6,511 nucleotides of DNA from an uncultured Collinsella sp. (GCA_900549455.1 UROM01000100.1:1-6511), one strand, 5' to 3'. Counted from the stretch's first letter, positions 1 to 6,125 are shown. Notes: a model not told the origin generated them from the sequence alone. A program made the numbers and translations.

Positions 1-48
1 CGAGATGCTCAGGAGTCTCGTGGGCTCGGAGATGTGTATAAGAGACAG
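1..48. other. Illumina Nextera i7 adapter remnant (non-genomic)
   Basis: This stretch is a library-construction artefact. Bases 1-6 (CGAGAT) match the end of the Illumina P7 oligonucleotide. Bases 7-14 (GCTCAGGA) match the 8-base Nextera i7 index I know as N704 in primer orientation. Bases 15-29 match the Nextera read-2 adapter (GTCTCGTGGGCTCGG), and bases 30-48 are the 19-bp Tn5 mosaic end (AGATGTGTATAAGAGACAG). The order P7, index, read-2 adapter, mosaic end is exactly that of a tagmentation library fragment. The fmt reading frame becomes meaningful immediately after base 48. The recognition rests on known adapter sequences, and the call is nearly certain. Confidence 0.97.
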
Positions 49-197
49 TCGTTAAGAGCAAGCGTGTTTACCTGGGCCTTTACGATGGTGCGGTTGAGCT
101 ACTCGAGGTTAAGCCCGACGGCAAGCGTGCCATGGCTGCTTCTGCCTGGGCTGCCGGCCTGCAGGGTGCCGATCTGACGTGGGGCGTTTTGTCATGA
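49..197 (+). CDS. fmt: Methionyl-tRNA formyltransferase, C-terminal fragment (5' partial)
   Basis: Fmt transfers a formyl group from 10-formyl-tetrahydrofolate to Met-tRNAi in the cytoplasm, for translation initiation. Only the last 48 codons are present, from base 51 to the TGA at 195-197. The visible residues RVYLGLYDGAVELLEVKPDG, then KRAMAASAWAAGLQGADLTW, are the typical end of the Fmt C-terminal OB-fold-like domain. That includes the LEVKPDGKR.M and F/W-AAG-L-G motifs. The catalytic formyltransferase domain lies upstream and is lost at the contig edge, where adapter sequence replaces it. The stop codon overlaps the rsmB start (ATGA, 194-197), implying translational coupling. fmt next to rsmB is a common bacterial arrangement. 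The truncation is an assembly effect, not a pseudogene. Confidence 0.93.
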
Positions 198-1591
198 GTA
201 AGCTTTCCCCTGCGCGCAAGCTTGCGCTCGACGTGCTGATGGAGGCCGACCGTCGTGGCATGTATGCGCGCGACGTGCTTTCGTCCCGTGCTTCGGCCAA
301 GGCCATTGACCAGCGCGATTCTGCTTTTGCCGCTCGTTTGGCGCTTGGAGTTGCAGCCACCCAGGGCATTCTGGATGAGCTGCTCGACCAGTTTCTCGAT
401 AAACCCAAAAAGGTCGCGCCGCGTGTTCGCATGGCGCTTCGCATCTCGGCCTTTGAGATGCTCTACCTGCATGCCCCTGGTCGCGTTGCCGTGAGCCAGG
501 GTGTAGAGCTGGTTCGTTGCGGCGCTAAATCGGCCGCCGGTCTAGCGAACGCCGTGCTGCATAAGGTCGCGGACAACGTCGAGGCCTTTGCCACTGCATC
601 CGATGCGGATGAGTCCGAGCGTCGTTTGGTTCGCCTGTCTCGCTTGATGGGTCTTCCTCGCTGGCTGTGCGCCCGCATTATGGCATCGTTCGATACGCCC
701 GAGGGCTCGCTCAACTTTGCCGGCAATCTGGCACCCGCGCCGCTCGCTTTGCACGAGAACGCCTTTGCGACCAAACCCGACCCGTACATTTCGCAGCTTG
801 TTGCGCCCGTGTTCCCTGGTTGCCATGCGCCGGTCGATGCGCAGGCCACCGTTGCGTCAGGTGTGTTTGAGCGCGCGGCTGCCGTAGCCTCGGACCTTAA
901 CGCCCAGCTCATCGCTACCGTGGCGACCCGTCCCGGGCGTTGCCTGGAGATCGGCGCCGGTCGTGGCACTAAGACCTATGTGATGATGTGCCAGGCCAAA
1001 CGTGCCGGGTACGAGCGTCAGCACACTGCGCTCGACCTGCATGATCGTAAATGTGATCAGAATCTCGCGCGCCTGCATAAGGCGGGCATTACGGGTGTTC
1101 GCACGGTATCGGGCGATGCCTGCGAGCTCGATGCTGTCCTTACGTCGTTCGATGCGATGCTTGGCCAACCTGTCCTGTTCGATACGGTGTTTATCGATGC
1201 CCCGTGCTCGGGCACCGGCACCATGCGCCGTCATCCCGAGATTCCCTGGCGTCTGACCGAGAAGGACGTTACGACCGAGCTGCCCAAACTGCAGCTGATG
1301 ATGCTCAAGGAAGCAGCCACGCGCGTTGCTGCCGGCGGTGAGCTTATTTATGCCACCTGCTCGGTCTTTGATGAAGAGAACACGCAAGTTGTCGATGCGT
1401 TTTTGGCTTCGCCAGAGGGCGCAGGCTTTAACCTGGCACCCCTCTCCGAGGCACAGATTCTGCAACTCCCCGAGTTTGATCAAGCCAAGAAGCTCGTCTC
1501 CGTACGTCAAAACGACCGCGGACTTTTCCAAAGCGTCCCCGTAAACGCTGACTCCTACGACGGCCACTTCTGCGCCCGCCTGGTCCACTAG
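194..1591 (+). CDS. rsmB: 16S rRNA (cytosine-C5)-methyltransferase RsmB/Sun
   Basis: RsmB methylates C967 (E. coli numbering) of 16S rRNA using S-adenosylmethionine. The 465-aa product is somewhat longer than the E. coli enzyme. Residues 1 to about 135 form the NusB-like RNA-binding domain (ending LANAVLHKVADN). A Rossmann-fold methyltransferase follows: SAM motif I at 251-258 (LEIGAGRG), motif IV DAPCSGTG at 335-342 with Cys338, and motif VI YATCS at 386-390 with the probable nucleophile Cys389. The end, DGHFCARL, resembles the family's DG-F-AR-L tail. I chose the ATG at 194 because it gives the ATGA overlap with fmt and a natural N-terminus (MSKLSPARKLAL). A GTG at 179 in the same frame would add five residues and is less likely. 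A GGGG at 181-184 is a weak ribosome binding site, consistent with coupling to fmt. Motif I deviates from the usual A-PGGKT form. Confidence 0.94.
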   Translation: MSKLSPARKLALDVLMEADRRGMYARDVLSSRASAKAIDQRDSAFAARLALGVAATQGILDELLDQFLDKPKKVAPRVRMALRISAFEMLYLHAPGRVAVSQGVELVRCGAKSAAGLANAVLHKVADNVEAFATASDADESERRLVRLSRLMGLPRWLCARIMASFDTPEGSLNFAGNLAPAPLALHENAFATKPDPYISQLVAPVFPGCHAPVDAQATVASGVFERAAAVASDLNAQLIATVATRPGRCLEIGAGRGTKTYVMMCQAKRAGYERQHTALDLHDRKCDQNLARLHKAGITGVRTVSGDACELDAVLTSFDAMLGQPVLFDTVFIDAPCSGTGTMRRHPEIPWRLTEKDVTTELPKLQLMMLKEAATRVAAGGELIYATCSVFDEENTQVVDAFLASPEGAGFNLAPLSEAQILQLPEFDQAKKLVSVRQNDRGLFQSVPVNADSYDGHFCARLVH

Positions 1592-1598
1592 TAACTAC

Positions 1599-1669
1599 TA
1601 AGTTGCGGTGAAATAGGGATTGAATATCGGTTTCTGCCCGCCAAACAGTCCTTATTTCATCGCAACTCA
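1599..1669. repeat. 71-bp hairpin repeat, copy 1 (downstream of rsmB)
   Basis: This copy begins 8 bases after the rsmB stop codon. The core 1601-1667 folds into a 22-bp stem (1601-1622 with 1646-1667) closed by a 23-nt loop. All pairs are Watson-Crick or G-U. The outer arm starts AGTTGCGGTGAAATA and the opposite arm ends TATTTCATCGCAACT. A second copy in the same orientation lies at 1942-2012 with six substitutions over the 67-nt core. Five of these are in the loop region. The sixth, T1660, turns a G-C pair into G-U and keeps the stem. It resembles a REP-like intergenic palindrome. It could also protect or terminate the fmt-rsmB transcript, but no U-tract follows it. Confidence 0.85.
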
Positions 1670-1755
1670 GATGGTCATGCGAGCGGAGTTTTTAATAGCG
1701 GTTAAAGAGTGGCAATGATAGCCCCGTTTCATACTTGCTGCTATCAAAAGTAGGG

Positions 1756-1887
1756 CGGATTACGGGGCCAGATTGGTGATGTCCGGCCATAGCAAAAATG
1801 GCCTAAATAAAACCGCAGGTAGATGGCTTGTTGAAATTTGCAAAAAACCGGAATGGATAGAGGTTGTCAATTCAGCCCCGTAATCCG
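1756..1887 (+). ncRNA. Candidate structured element, copy B (132 nt, 13-bp closing stem)
   Basis: This is a 132-nt intergenic element closed by a perfect 13-bp inverted repeat (CGGATTACGGGGC at 1756-1768, GCCCCGTAATCCG at 1875-1887). An internal hairpin GGCCAT/ATGGCC spans 1785-1803, and the core GCAGGTAGA is at 1815-1823. A 7-bp hairpin (TGATAGC/GCTATCA, 1716-1746) and the box CAAAAGTA (1745-1752) lie just upstream. A TTTT run follows the closing stem at 1895-1898. Element A at 5902-6033 has the same length, and its closing stem and core are at the same offsets. No reading frame of credible length covers this copy. The strand is assigned only by alignment with A and the T-run. RNA is an inference; a DNA-level element is possible. 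The surrounding gap, 1670-1941, holds no gene that I can see. Confidence 0.5.
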
Positions 1888-1941
1888 GCAGAGTTTTGAA
1901 ATGTTACATACATAGCATCAGCGCGAAATCTAATCTATAGA

Positions 1942-2012
1942 TAAGTTGCGGTGAAATAGGGATTGAATAGCAGCTTCTAGCCGCCAAACAGTCCTTATTT
2001 CACCGCAACTCA
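1942..2012. repeat. 71-bp hairpin repeat, copy 2
   Basis: This is the second direct copy of the repeat at 1599-1669. The core 1944-2010 forms the same 22-bp stem (1944-1965 with 1989-2010) with a 23-nt loop. Its two G-U pairs are shared with copy 1, and it lacks copy 1's extra G-U. Both copies are preceded by TA and followed by CA. No obvious target-site duplication is visible. The copy lies 23 bases before the bidirectional-looking terminator of the convergent zinc-ribbon gene. Together with copy 1 it brackets element B. Confidence 0.85.
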
Positions 2013-2035
2013 TCAGGAAACCTGGGTAGCTAAAG

Positions 2036-2067
2036 AAGCAGCCCCGCGATCGGTCGCGGGGCTGCTT
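2036..2067 (-). terminator. Intrinsic terminator of the zinc-ribbon gene
   Basis: A perfect 14-bp stem (AAGCAGCCCCGCGA at 2036-2049, TCGCGGGGCTGCTT at 2054-2067) with a 4-nt loop starts 6 bases past the TAG of the minus-strand zinc-ribbon gene. On the minus strand the stem ends in CTT and continues CTTTAG, a short U-rich tail. On the plus strand it is followed by GGTTTCT. It may therefore also stop plus-strand transcription coming from the rsmB side. Confidence 0.85.
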
Positions 2068-2072
2068 GGTTT

Positions 2073-2309
2073 CTAGTGGTTATGTGGGCAGTTGGCGCAG
2101 CAGCCGCTGGTGGCGTTGGTGCTGGAACCACCGCTGCGTTGGTCGGTGTTGTAGAAACCGCTGCCGTCGAACTTAATGCCGCTGGCCGAGAACGTCTTGG
2201 ATGCCGGGGCTCCGCAGCTGGGGCATACGACCTCGGGCGTCTCGGACATGGGGTGCTCAACCTCAAACACGTTGCCACAGCTCGTGCACTTGTAATCGTA
2301 GCGCGCCAT
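2073..2309 (-). CDS. FmdB-type small zinc-ribbon protein
   Basis: This 78-aa protein starts MARYDYKCTSCGNVFEVEHP. It carries two CxxC pairs (Cys8/Cys11 and Cys29/Cys32) that form the zinc ribbon of the FmdB/putative regulatory protein family. The following stretch FSASGIKFDGSGFYNTDQR matches the family's usual GSGFY-TD segment. A Gly/Ser-rich linker leads to a tail with a second Cys/His cluster (Cys70, Cys71, Cys74, His76, His78). The biochemical role of the family is unsettled. FmdB was named from a proposed regulator of formamidase genes. The start ATG (2307-2309) has a good ribosome binding site, AAGGAAG (2314-2320 on the minus strand). It lies 88 bases downstream of the GH13-GH77 gene on the same strand, with a hairpin between them. 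It may be read from its own promoter or by read-through. Nothing links it functionally to glucan metabolism. Confidence 0.9.
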   Translation of the reverse strand: MARYDYKCTSCGNVFEVEHPMSETPEVVCPSCGAPASKTFSASGIKFDGSGFYNTDQRSGGSSTNATSGCCANCPHNH

Positions 2310-2331
2310 AATACTTCCTTTTCAGCACAAA

Positions 2332-2353
2332 GCGGGCAGATCGCTCTGCCCGC
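2332..2353 (-). terminator. Hairpin between GH13-GH77 gene and zinc-ribbon gene
   Basis: A perfect 9-bp GC-rich stem (GCGGGCAGA at 2332-2340, TCTGCCCGC at 2345-2353) with a TCGC loop lies 44 bases past the GH13-GH77 stop. On the minus strand it is followed only by TTTG, so termination is probably incomplete. It may act as a weak terminator or attenuator, or as an RNA-stabilising 3' end. It sits 22 bases upstream of the zinc-ribbon start codon, leaving the ribosome binding site clear. Confidence 0.6.
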
Positions 2354-2397
2354 AAAAATTCAAACAGCTGTAACTGTACCCCATATCGAGGGTTTTA

Positions 2398-5300
2398 TCA
2401 CGCTTCGCCCCAGAATCTATGGGTGCTGCGCAGGAGCTTCGCAGTTTTGCCCTCGGCCGCCGCAATGTCGGCCTCCTGCGCCTGCCATGTCCAGTTGCCC
2501 GTGGCCACGCCCGGCACGTTCATACGTGCATCGTCGCCCAGGCCCAGTATGTCCTGCAGCGGCATCATAACGAGCGGCGCATCGCTTGCCAGGGCGTTGC
2601 CCATGAGCTCGCTTGCCAATGCAATGCCGCTCGGCTCATCGCCGCCTGCAAAGGAGCGCGTGCACCAGCCGGCAAGCGTCGAGGTGTCGTGCGTCGAGGT
2701 GTACAGGATCTTGCCCGGTGTGGGATGAATTCCGCAGCGAACGTCGTAGTCGCTAAACTCCAGCACGTCCATGCCGGGGAAACCACAGGTCGAAGCCATC
2801 GCACGAACACCAGGCGTCAGATAGCCCAGGTCCTCGGCGATAAAGTTAAGCGGACCCAGCTCGTCGTAGGCCGTCTGGAACAGGTCCTTGCCCGGTCCCG
2901 CAAGCCAGCGGCCGTCGGCACAGGCCTTGCCGGCGGGGATGCTAAAGTAGCTGTGGAAACCCAGGAAGTGGTCCAGGCGCACGCGGTCGTAGAGCGAAAA
3001 CGCACGGCGCAGGCGGTCGAGCCACCAACGATAGCCGTTTTCCTTCATGTGATCCCAGCGGAAGGTGGGGTTTCCCCACACTTGCCCCTCGGGCGCAAAG
3101 TTGTCGGGCGGCGCGCCCGAAATCTCAATCGCCTTGCCGGTATCGGACAGCCAGAAGTTCTCGGGCTCGCTCCACGCGTCGGCTGAATCGTCCGAGACAT
3201 ACATCGGGATATCGCCGATGACCTCGATGCCCTTCTTGTGCGCATAGTTCATGAGCTCGCACCAGGCCAGGTCAAAGCGATACTGCATGTACGCCTGCAG
3301 CTCGGCCTCGTCGTGGAAGCGCTTGTCATCGATCAGATACTCGTTGTAGCGCGCGACATCTGCCGGCCAATCGTGGCGCGACAGCCCCTCAAAGTGCTTC
3401 TTTACCGCCATGTAGACGCAGTACTTCTCGAGCCAGTCGGCGTTGCGATGTTTAAACGCCGTGTACAGCGGGTCGGCATCCTCGCCGCCGCGGGCCTTCC
3501 AGGTGACGAAGTCGGCAGCCAGCTCCTCGTGGCTCTCGGGCAACAGGTCGATATTGCCTGCAAAGGCAGAGGGACCGGCATAGGGGGAGCGGAAGAAGTC
3601 GGTGGGATTGACGGGCAGGACCTGCCAGTAGCGCATGCCCATGGCGGCCAGATGGTCGATAAAGCGACGCGTGGGCGCACCGATTGTGCCGGGTTTGCCG
3701 TCATCGGTCGGCACCGAGGTGATGTGGCACACGACGCCTGCGCCGTGATCGAGCGGCTCCTGCAGGCGCTTCTCGGCATGGTGATAGATGATCGAAGAGC
3801 CCAGCGGGTACAGGTCGAGCGTAACCGTGCCGTTGTGGATTTCGCATTCGTGGCCGCTGATCACGTCGCTTGCACATTCGCCGAGCGCTGGGATCGTCAC
3901 ACAGTGCGAATTGCGCAGACTTCGGTTGATGATAACCGTCGCGGCCTCGCCGTCTTTGCCCGTGCGGGTGTAAGCCAAGACGTCGTCGTTGAGCGCAAAG
4001 GCCTTGATCTCGTCATCGACCATAAAGGGCAGCGCGCGGCGCACGGCAGACGCGTTCTTAACGATGGCCAGCGTGTCGAAGTCGTGGAGTTGGTCCTTGG
4101 TCGGCAGTGTACGGCGGTTGCCAGGATCGGTGAGGCCCTCCAGGCCGTACTCATCGCCATAATAGATCGAGGGTACGCCCGGGAAGGTCATCTGCATGAG
4201 CGTCGCCAGCCAAAAACGGCTCTTGGCCAGGCCCATCGAGTTATCGTCCAGGCGCCATTTGCTGCGTTCGCTCTCGGGCAGCTGCGACTCGTCGGGGCCG
4301 CCGCCGAGCACCGAGATAATGCGAGGACGGTCGTGGCTCGAAAGCAGATTGAGTGCGCAGGCCAGTGCCTCGCGCGGGTAGTTCTCGCGCAGGGTCTCGA
4401 TGTCCTCGGCAGCCTGATATGCGTTCTTGTAGCCCATCAAAAAGCCGATGACCATGTCGCGGAAGGGGTAGTCCATGGCGGAGTCGAGCTCCGAGCCCTG
4501 CAGATAGCGACGCAGGTGACCATAGCTAATCTTGTTTGAAGCGTCCTCCCAGACTTCGCCGAGCAGCAGCGCGTCGGGCTTCTCGGCGAGCACGGCCTTT
4601 TTGATCTCGGCCAGGAAGTCATCGGAAAGCTCGTCGGCCACATCGAGTCGCCAGCCATGGGCACCGGCGCGCAGCCATTTGCGAATCACGCCGTCCTTGC
4701 CCAGGAGCTTCTCGCGCACCAGCTCGGAATTCTCGTTGATGGCGGGCATGTTGCCCACGCCCCACCAGCAGTCATACGAACCGTCCTCATGGAAGTAAAA
4801 CGCATCGCGCCACGGCGAGTCCTCGCTCTGCCACGCACCGACACCGGGATAGTTGCCGTAGCGGTTAAAGTAGATCGAGTCATCGCCCGTATGGTTGAAG
4901 ACGCCATCCAGGATGATGGAAATGCCGAGCTTCTCGGCCGCCTCGCACAGCTCCGTAAAGTCCTGCTCGGTGCCCAGGATCGGGTCGATCTTGGTGTAAT
5001 CGGCCGTGTCGTAGCGGTGGTTGCTCGCGGCCTCAAAGATGGGGTTGAGGTAGATGGCCGTAAAGCCTAGCTCGGCAATGCGGGGCAGGTCATTTTGGAT
5101 ACCCTTGAGCGAGCCGCCGTAAAAATCCCAGGTCTTGATGGAGCCGTCTTCGGCACGCTCGTACACGGGCGGCTCGTTCCAGTCCTCGACCATGCGGCGC
5201 TGGATTCCGTTGCGCGGTTTTTCGACTTCGGCCTGCGTGCGCTCGCGCCAGTTTTCGTCGCGAGCGTAGCGATCGGGGAAGATCTGGTAGACCATACCGC

Positions 5301-5694
5301 GCTCGTACCAGGTGGGACGGTTCTCGCGGTGCTTGTAGACGGTAATCTGGAACGACGGGACCTCGGCGTAGTTGTAAGTTACGCCCTCGCCACCGGTGCG
5401 ACCCTGTGGTGCGCCTAAGCGGACCTCGGGCTGGCCCTCGATGTTGCAGATAAAGCTGTACCAGATAAGACAGGGCTCGGTGCACTCAAGCTCTACGGTA
5501 AATATGCCGTCGCCCTCGTGCGTCATGGGATACAGAGACTCACCGATTTCATCGACCCAGGTACGCAGGGTAAGCGTTGCCTGATTAGGGTCGGCATCCT
5601 CCAAAATCACCGAGAGCGAAACAGAAGTTCCAGTGGTCACAGCGCCAAACGGAGTACGAAACTGCGGCAGACGGCTGTTGTGTATCAATCTCAT
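2398..5694 (-). CDS. malQ: Fused GH13 alpha-amylase family enzyme / GH77 4-alpha-glucanotransferase
   Basis: This 1098-aa protein has no signal peptide and is probably cytoplasmic. Residues 1 to about 120 look like an N-terminal beta-sandwich domain of the CBM34 type. Residues ~126-545 are a GH13 barrel: region I DGVFNH at 263-268, MPAIN at 316-320 (like the MPKLN of neopullulanases, GH13_20), nucleophile Asp351 in GWRLD, acid/base Glu380 in LLLGE, and Asp455 in SSHD. A C-terminal beta domain runs to ~640. Residues ~645-1097 are GH77 (MalQ, amylomaltase): RYWQVLPVNP at 688-697, GDIPMYVSDD at 827-836, nucleophile Asp908 in RLDHF, acid/base Glu954 in AEDLG, and Asp1003 in THDTST. Both active sites appear intact. 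The enzyme should cleave alpha-1,4 (perhaps alpha-1,6) links and disproportionate maltodextrins, feeding glucose and phosphorylase substrates. The gene symbol refers to the GH77 half. The start at 5692-5694 has a modest GGA site upstream. The junction has almost no linker. Confidence 0.93.
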   Translation of the reverse strand: MRLIHNSRLPQFRTPFGAVTTGTSVSLSVILEDADPNQATLTLRTWVDEIGESLYPMTHEGDGIFTVELECTEPCLIWYSFICNIEGQPEVRLGAPQGRTGGEGVTYNYAEVPSFQITVYKHRENRPTWYERGMVYQIFPDRYARDENWRERTQAEVEKPRNGIQRRMVEDWNEPPVYERAEDGSIKTWDFYGGSLKGIQNDLPRIAELGFTAIYLNPIFEAASNHRYDTADYTKIDPILGTEQDFTELCEAAEKLGISIILDGVFNHTGDDSIYFNRYGNYPGVGAWQSEDSPWRDAFYFHEDGSYDCWWGVGNMPAINENSELVREKLLGKDGVIRKWLRAGAHGWRLDVADELSDDFLAEIKKAVLAEKPDALLLGEVWEDASNKISYGHLRRYLQGSELDSAMDYPFRDMVIGFLMGYKNAYQAAEDIETLRENYPREALACALNLLSSHDRPRIISVLGGGPDESQLPESERSKWRLDDNSMGLAKSRFWLATLMQMTFPGVPSIYYGDEYGLEGLTDPGNRRTLPTKDQLHDFDTLAIVKNASAVRRALPFMVDDEIKAFALNDDVLAYTRTGKDGEAATVIINRSLRNSHCVTIPALGECASDVISGHECEIHNGTVTLDLYPLGSSIIYHHAEKRLQEPLDHGAGVVCHITSVPTDDGKPGTIGAPTRRFIDHLAAMGMRYWQVLPVNPTDFFRSPYAGPSAFAGNIDLLPESHEELAADFVTWKARGGEDADPLYTAFKHRNADWLEKYCVYMAVKKHFEGLSRHDWPADVARYNEYLIDDKRFHDEAELQAYMQYRFDLAWCELMNYAHKKGIEVIGDIPMYVSDDSADAWSEPENFWLSDTGKAIEISGAPPDNFAPEGQVWGNPTFRWDHMKENGYRWWLDRLRRAFSLYDRVRLDHFLGFHSYFSIPAGKACADGRWLAGPGKDLFQTAYDELGPLNFIAEDLGYLTPGVRAMASTCGFPGMDVLEFSDYDVRCGIHPTPGKILYTSTHDTSTLAGWCTRSFAGGDEPSGIALASELMGNALASDAPLVMMPLQDILGLGDDARMNVPGVATGNWTWQAQEADIAAAEGKTAKLLRSTHRFWGEA

Positions 5695-5755
5695 AATACG
5701 GTCCAGTTCAATAGAATCACGGCCTGCGGGCCATGGGCTTTACACACAGGAAGTA

Positions 5756-5783
5756 AGTATATCTGTTGTACACAGGCTGTATA
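5756..5783 (-). promoter_or_regulatory. Candidate promoter of the GH13-GH77 gene
   Basis: On the minus strand there is a TATACT -10 hexamer (5756-5761; one mismatch to TATAAT) and a TATACA -35 hexamer (5778-5783; four of six bases of TTGACA) with a 16-bp spacer. Transcription would begin near 5749, giving a leader of about 55 nt before the ATG at 5694. This is pattern matching only. It is supported by its position in the relatively AT-rich gap. Confidence 0.4.
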
Positions 5784-5790
5784 AACAACA
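5764..5790. promoter_or_regulatory. Possible operator palindrome overlapping the promoter
   Basis: TGTTGT (5764-5769) and ACAACA (5785-5790) are perfect 6-bp inverted arms around a 15-bp spacer. The spacer holds a smaller palindrome, ACAGGCTGT (5772-5780). The site covers the proposed spacer and -35 element of the GH13-GH77 promoter. A repressor bound there could block transcription, as LacI-family maltose regulators do for similar genes. No regulator gene is visible in the window, and short palindromes arise by chance. Confidence 0.3.
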
Positions 5791-5901
5791 TCCGTTTACC
5801 ATCGGCGAACGGTTGTCCTAGAAAATCGTTTTACCACCCAAATTATCGCGATATTTAAAAACGTCTATACCGATACTATTTGTAGCCAAACAAAAGTACT
5901 T

Positions 5902-6033
5902 CGGTTTACTACGATGAATTGGATGATCTCAACCACGGTCATTTTGGTGATATTAAAACAGCAGGTAGAAGCGTTGCCAATTTCGTAGATTACTCGCTGT
6001 GGTCGGTCGGAGCCATTTTGTCGTAGTAAACCG
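5902..6033 (+). ncRNA. Candidate structured element, copy A (132 nt, 13-bp closing stem)
   Basis: This copy is closed by the perfect 13-bp inverted repeat CGGTTTACTACGA (5902-5914) and TCGTAGTAAACCG (6021-6033). Its internal ACCA/TGGT hairpin (5932-5948) sits where copy B has its hairpin. The core TAAAACAGCAGGTAGA ends at 5969, with GCAGGTAGA at the same offset (59) as in copy B. The box CAAAAGTA (5891-5898) precedes the stem by 3 bases, as in B. A CCCTCTTTTT run follows the stem at 6035-6044, so a plus-strand RNA could end there. A 64-codon minus-strand frame spans it, but starts at TTG without support and is not kept in B. The rest of the gene-free stretch 5695-6056 holds the promoter and operator candidates and a TATCGCGATA palindrome (5844-5853). 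I see no gene in it. Confidence 0.5.
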
Positions 6034-6056
6034 GCCCTCTTTTTAATAGAGAAGTT

Positions 6057-6101
6057 CAACGCAAAAGAGGACGCCTGGTTGGGGCGCCCTCTTTTGCGTT
6101 G
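6057..6101 (-). terminator. Terminator of the Lys/Ala-rich protein gene, possibly bidirectional
   Basis: The 19-nt arms 6057-6075 and 6083-6101 pair with a single mismatch (A6071) around a 7-nt loop. The outer part pairs CAACGCAAAAGAGG with CCTCTTTTGCGTTG, so each strand carries an A-run before and a T-run after a GC-rich core. It begins 24 bases past the stop of the minus-strand gene at 6126. Its symmetry would also let it stop plus-strand transcription arriving from element A. Confidence 0.85.
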
Positions 6102-6125
6102 AGGATTAAGTTTGCATCGTCCGGA

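Noticed and set aside
30..48. Tn5/IS50 mosaic end suggesting a transposon insertion in fmt
   Set aside because: It is preceded by Nextera read-2 adapter, an i7 index and P7 sequence, so it is a library artefact.
1756..1887. Element B as a MITE with 13-bp terminal inverted repeats
   Set aside because: The matching ends of copy A differ by compensatory changes. Transposon ends recognised by one transposase should keep their sequence rather than just their pairing, and no target duplication is visible.
1756..1887. Retron msr-msd or another reverse-transcriptase-linked RNA, because of the inverted-repeat ends
   Set aside because: No reverse transcriptase gene is present near either copy in the window.
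1599..2012. CRISPR array from the repeated hairpins
   Set aside because: There are only two copies, each 71 bp, separated by 272 bp, with no regular spacers and no cas genes.
3238..4539. A 433-codon plus-strand open frame antisense to the GH13-GH77 gene
   Set aside because: It is a shadow of a GC-rich coding strand. The minus-strand frame has complete GH13 and GH77 catalytic motifs, while this one shows no recognisable domain.
5872..5877. GATACT as a -10 box driving element A (with CATACT at 1730-1735 before element B)
   Set aside because: No acceptable -35 hexamer lies at the proper distance, and the spacing to the element differs between copies (13 versus 9 bases to CAAAAGTA).
5865..6059. 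A 64-codon minus-strand reading frame in the gap upstream of the GH13-GH77 gene
   Set aside because: It begins with TTG, has no convincing ribosome binding site, lies over element A and half of a terminator, and its frame is broken by stops in element B.
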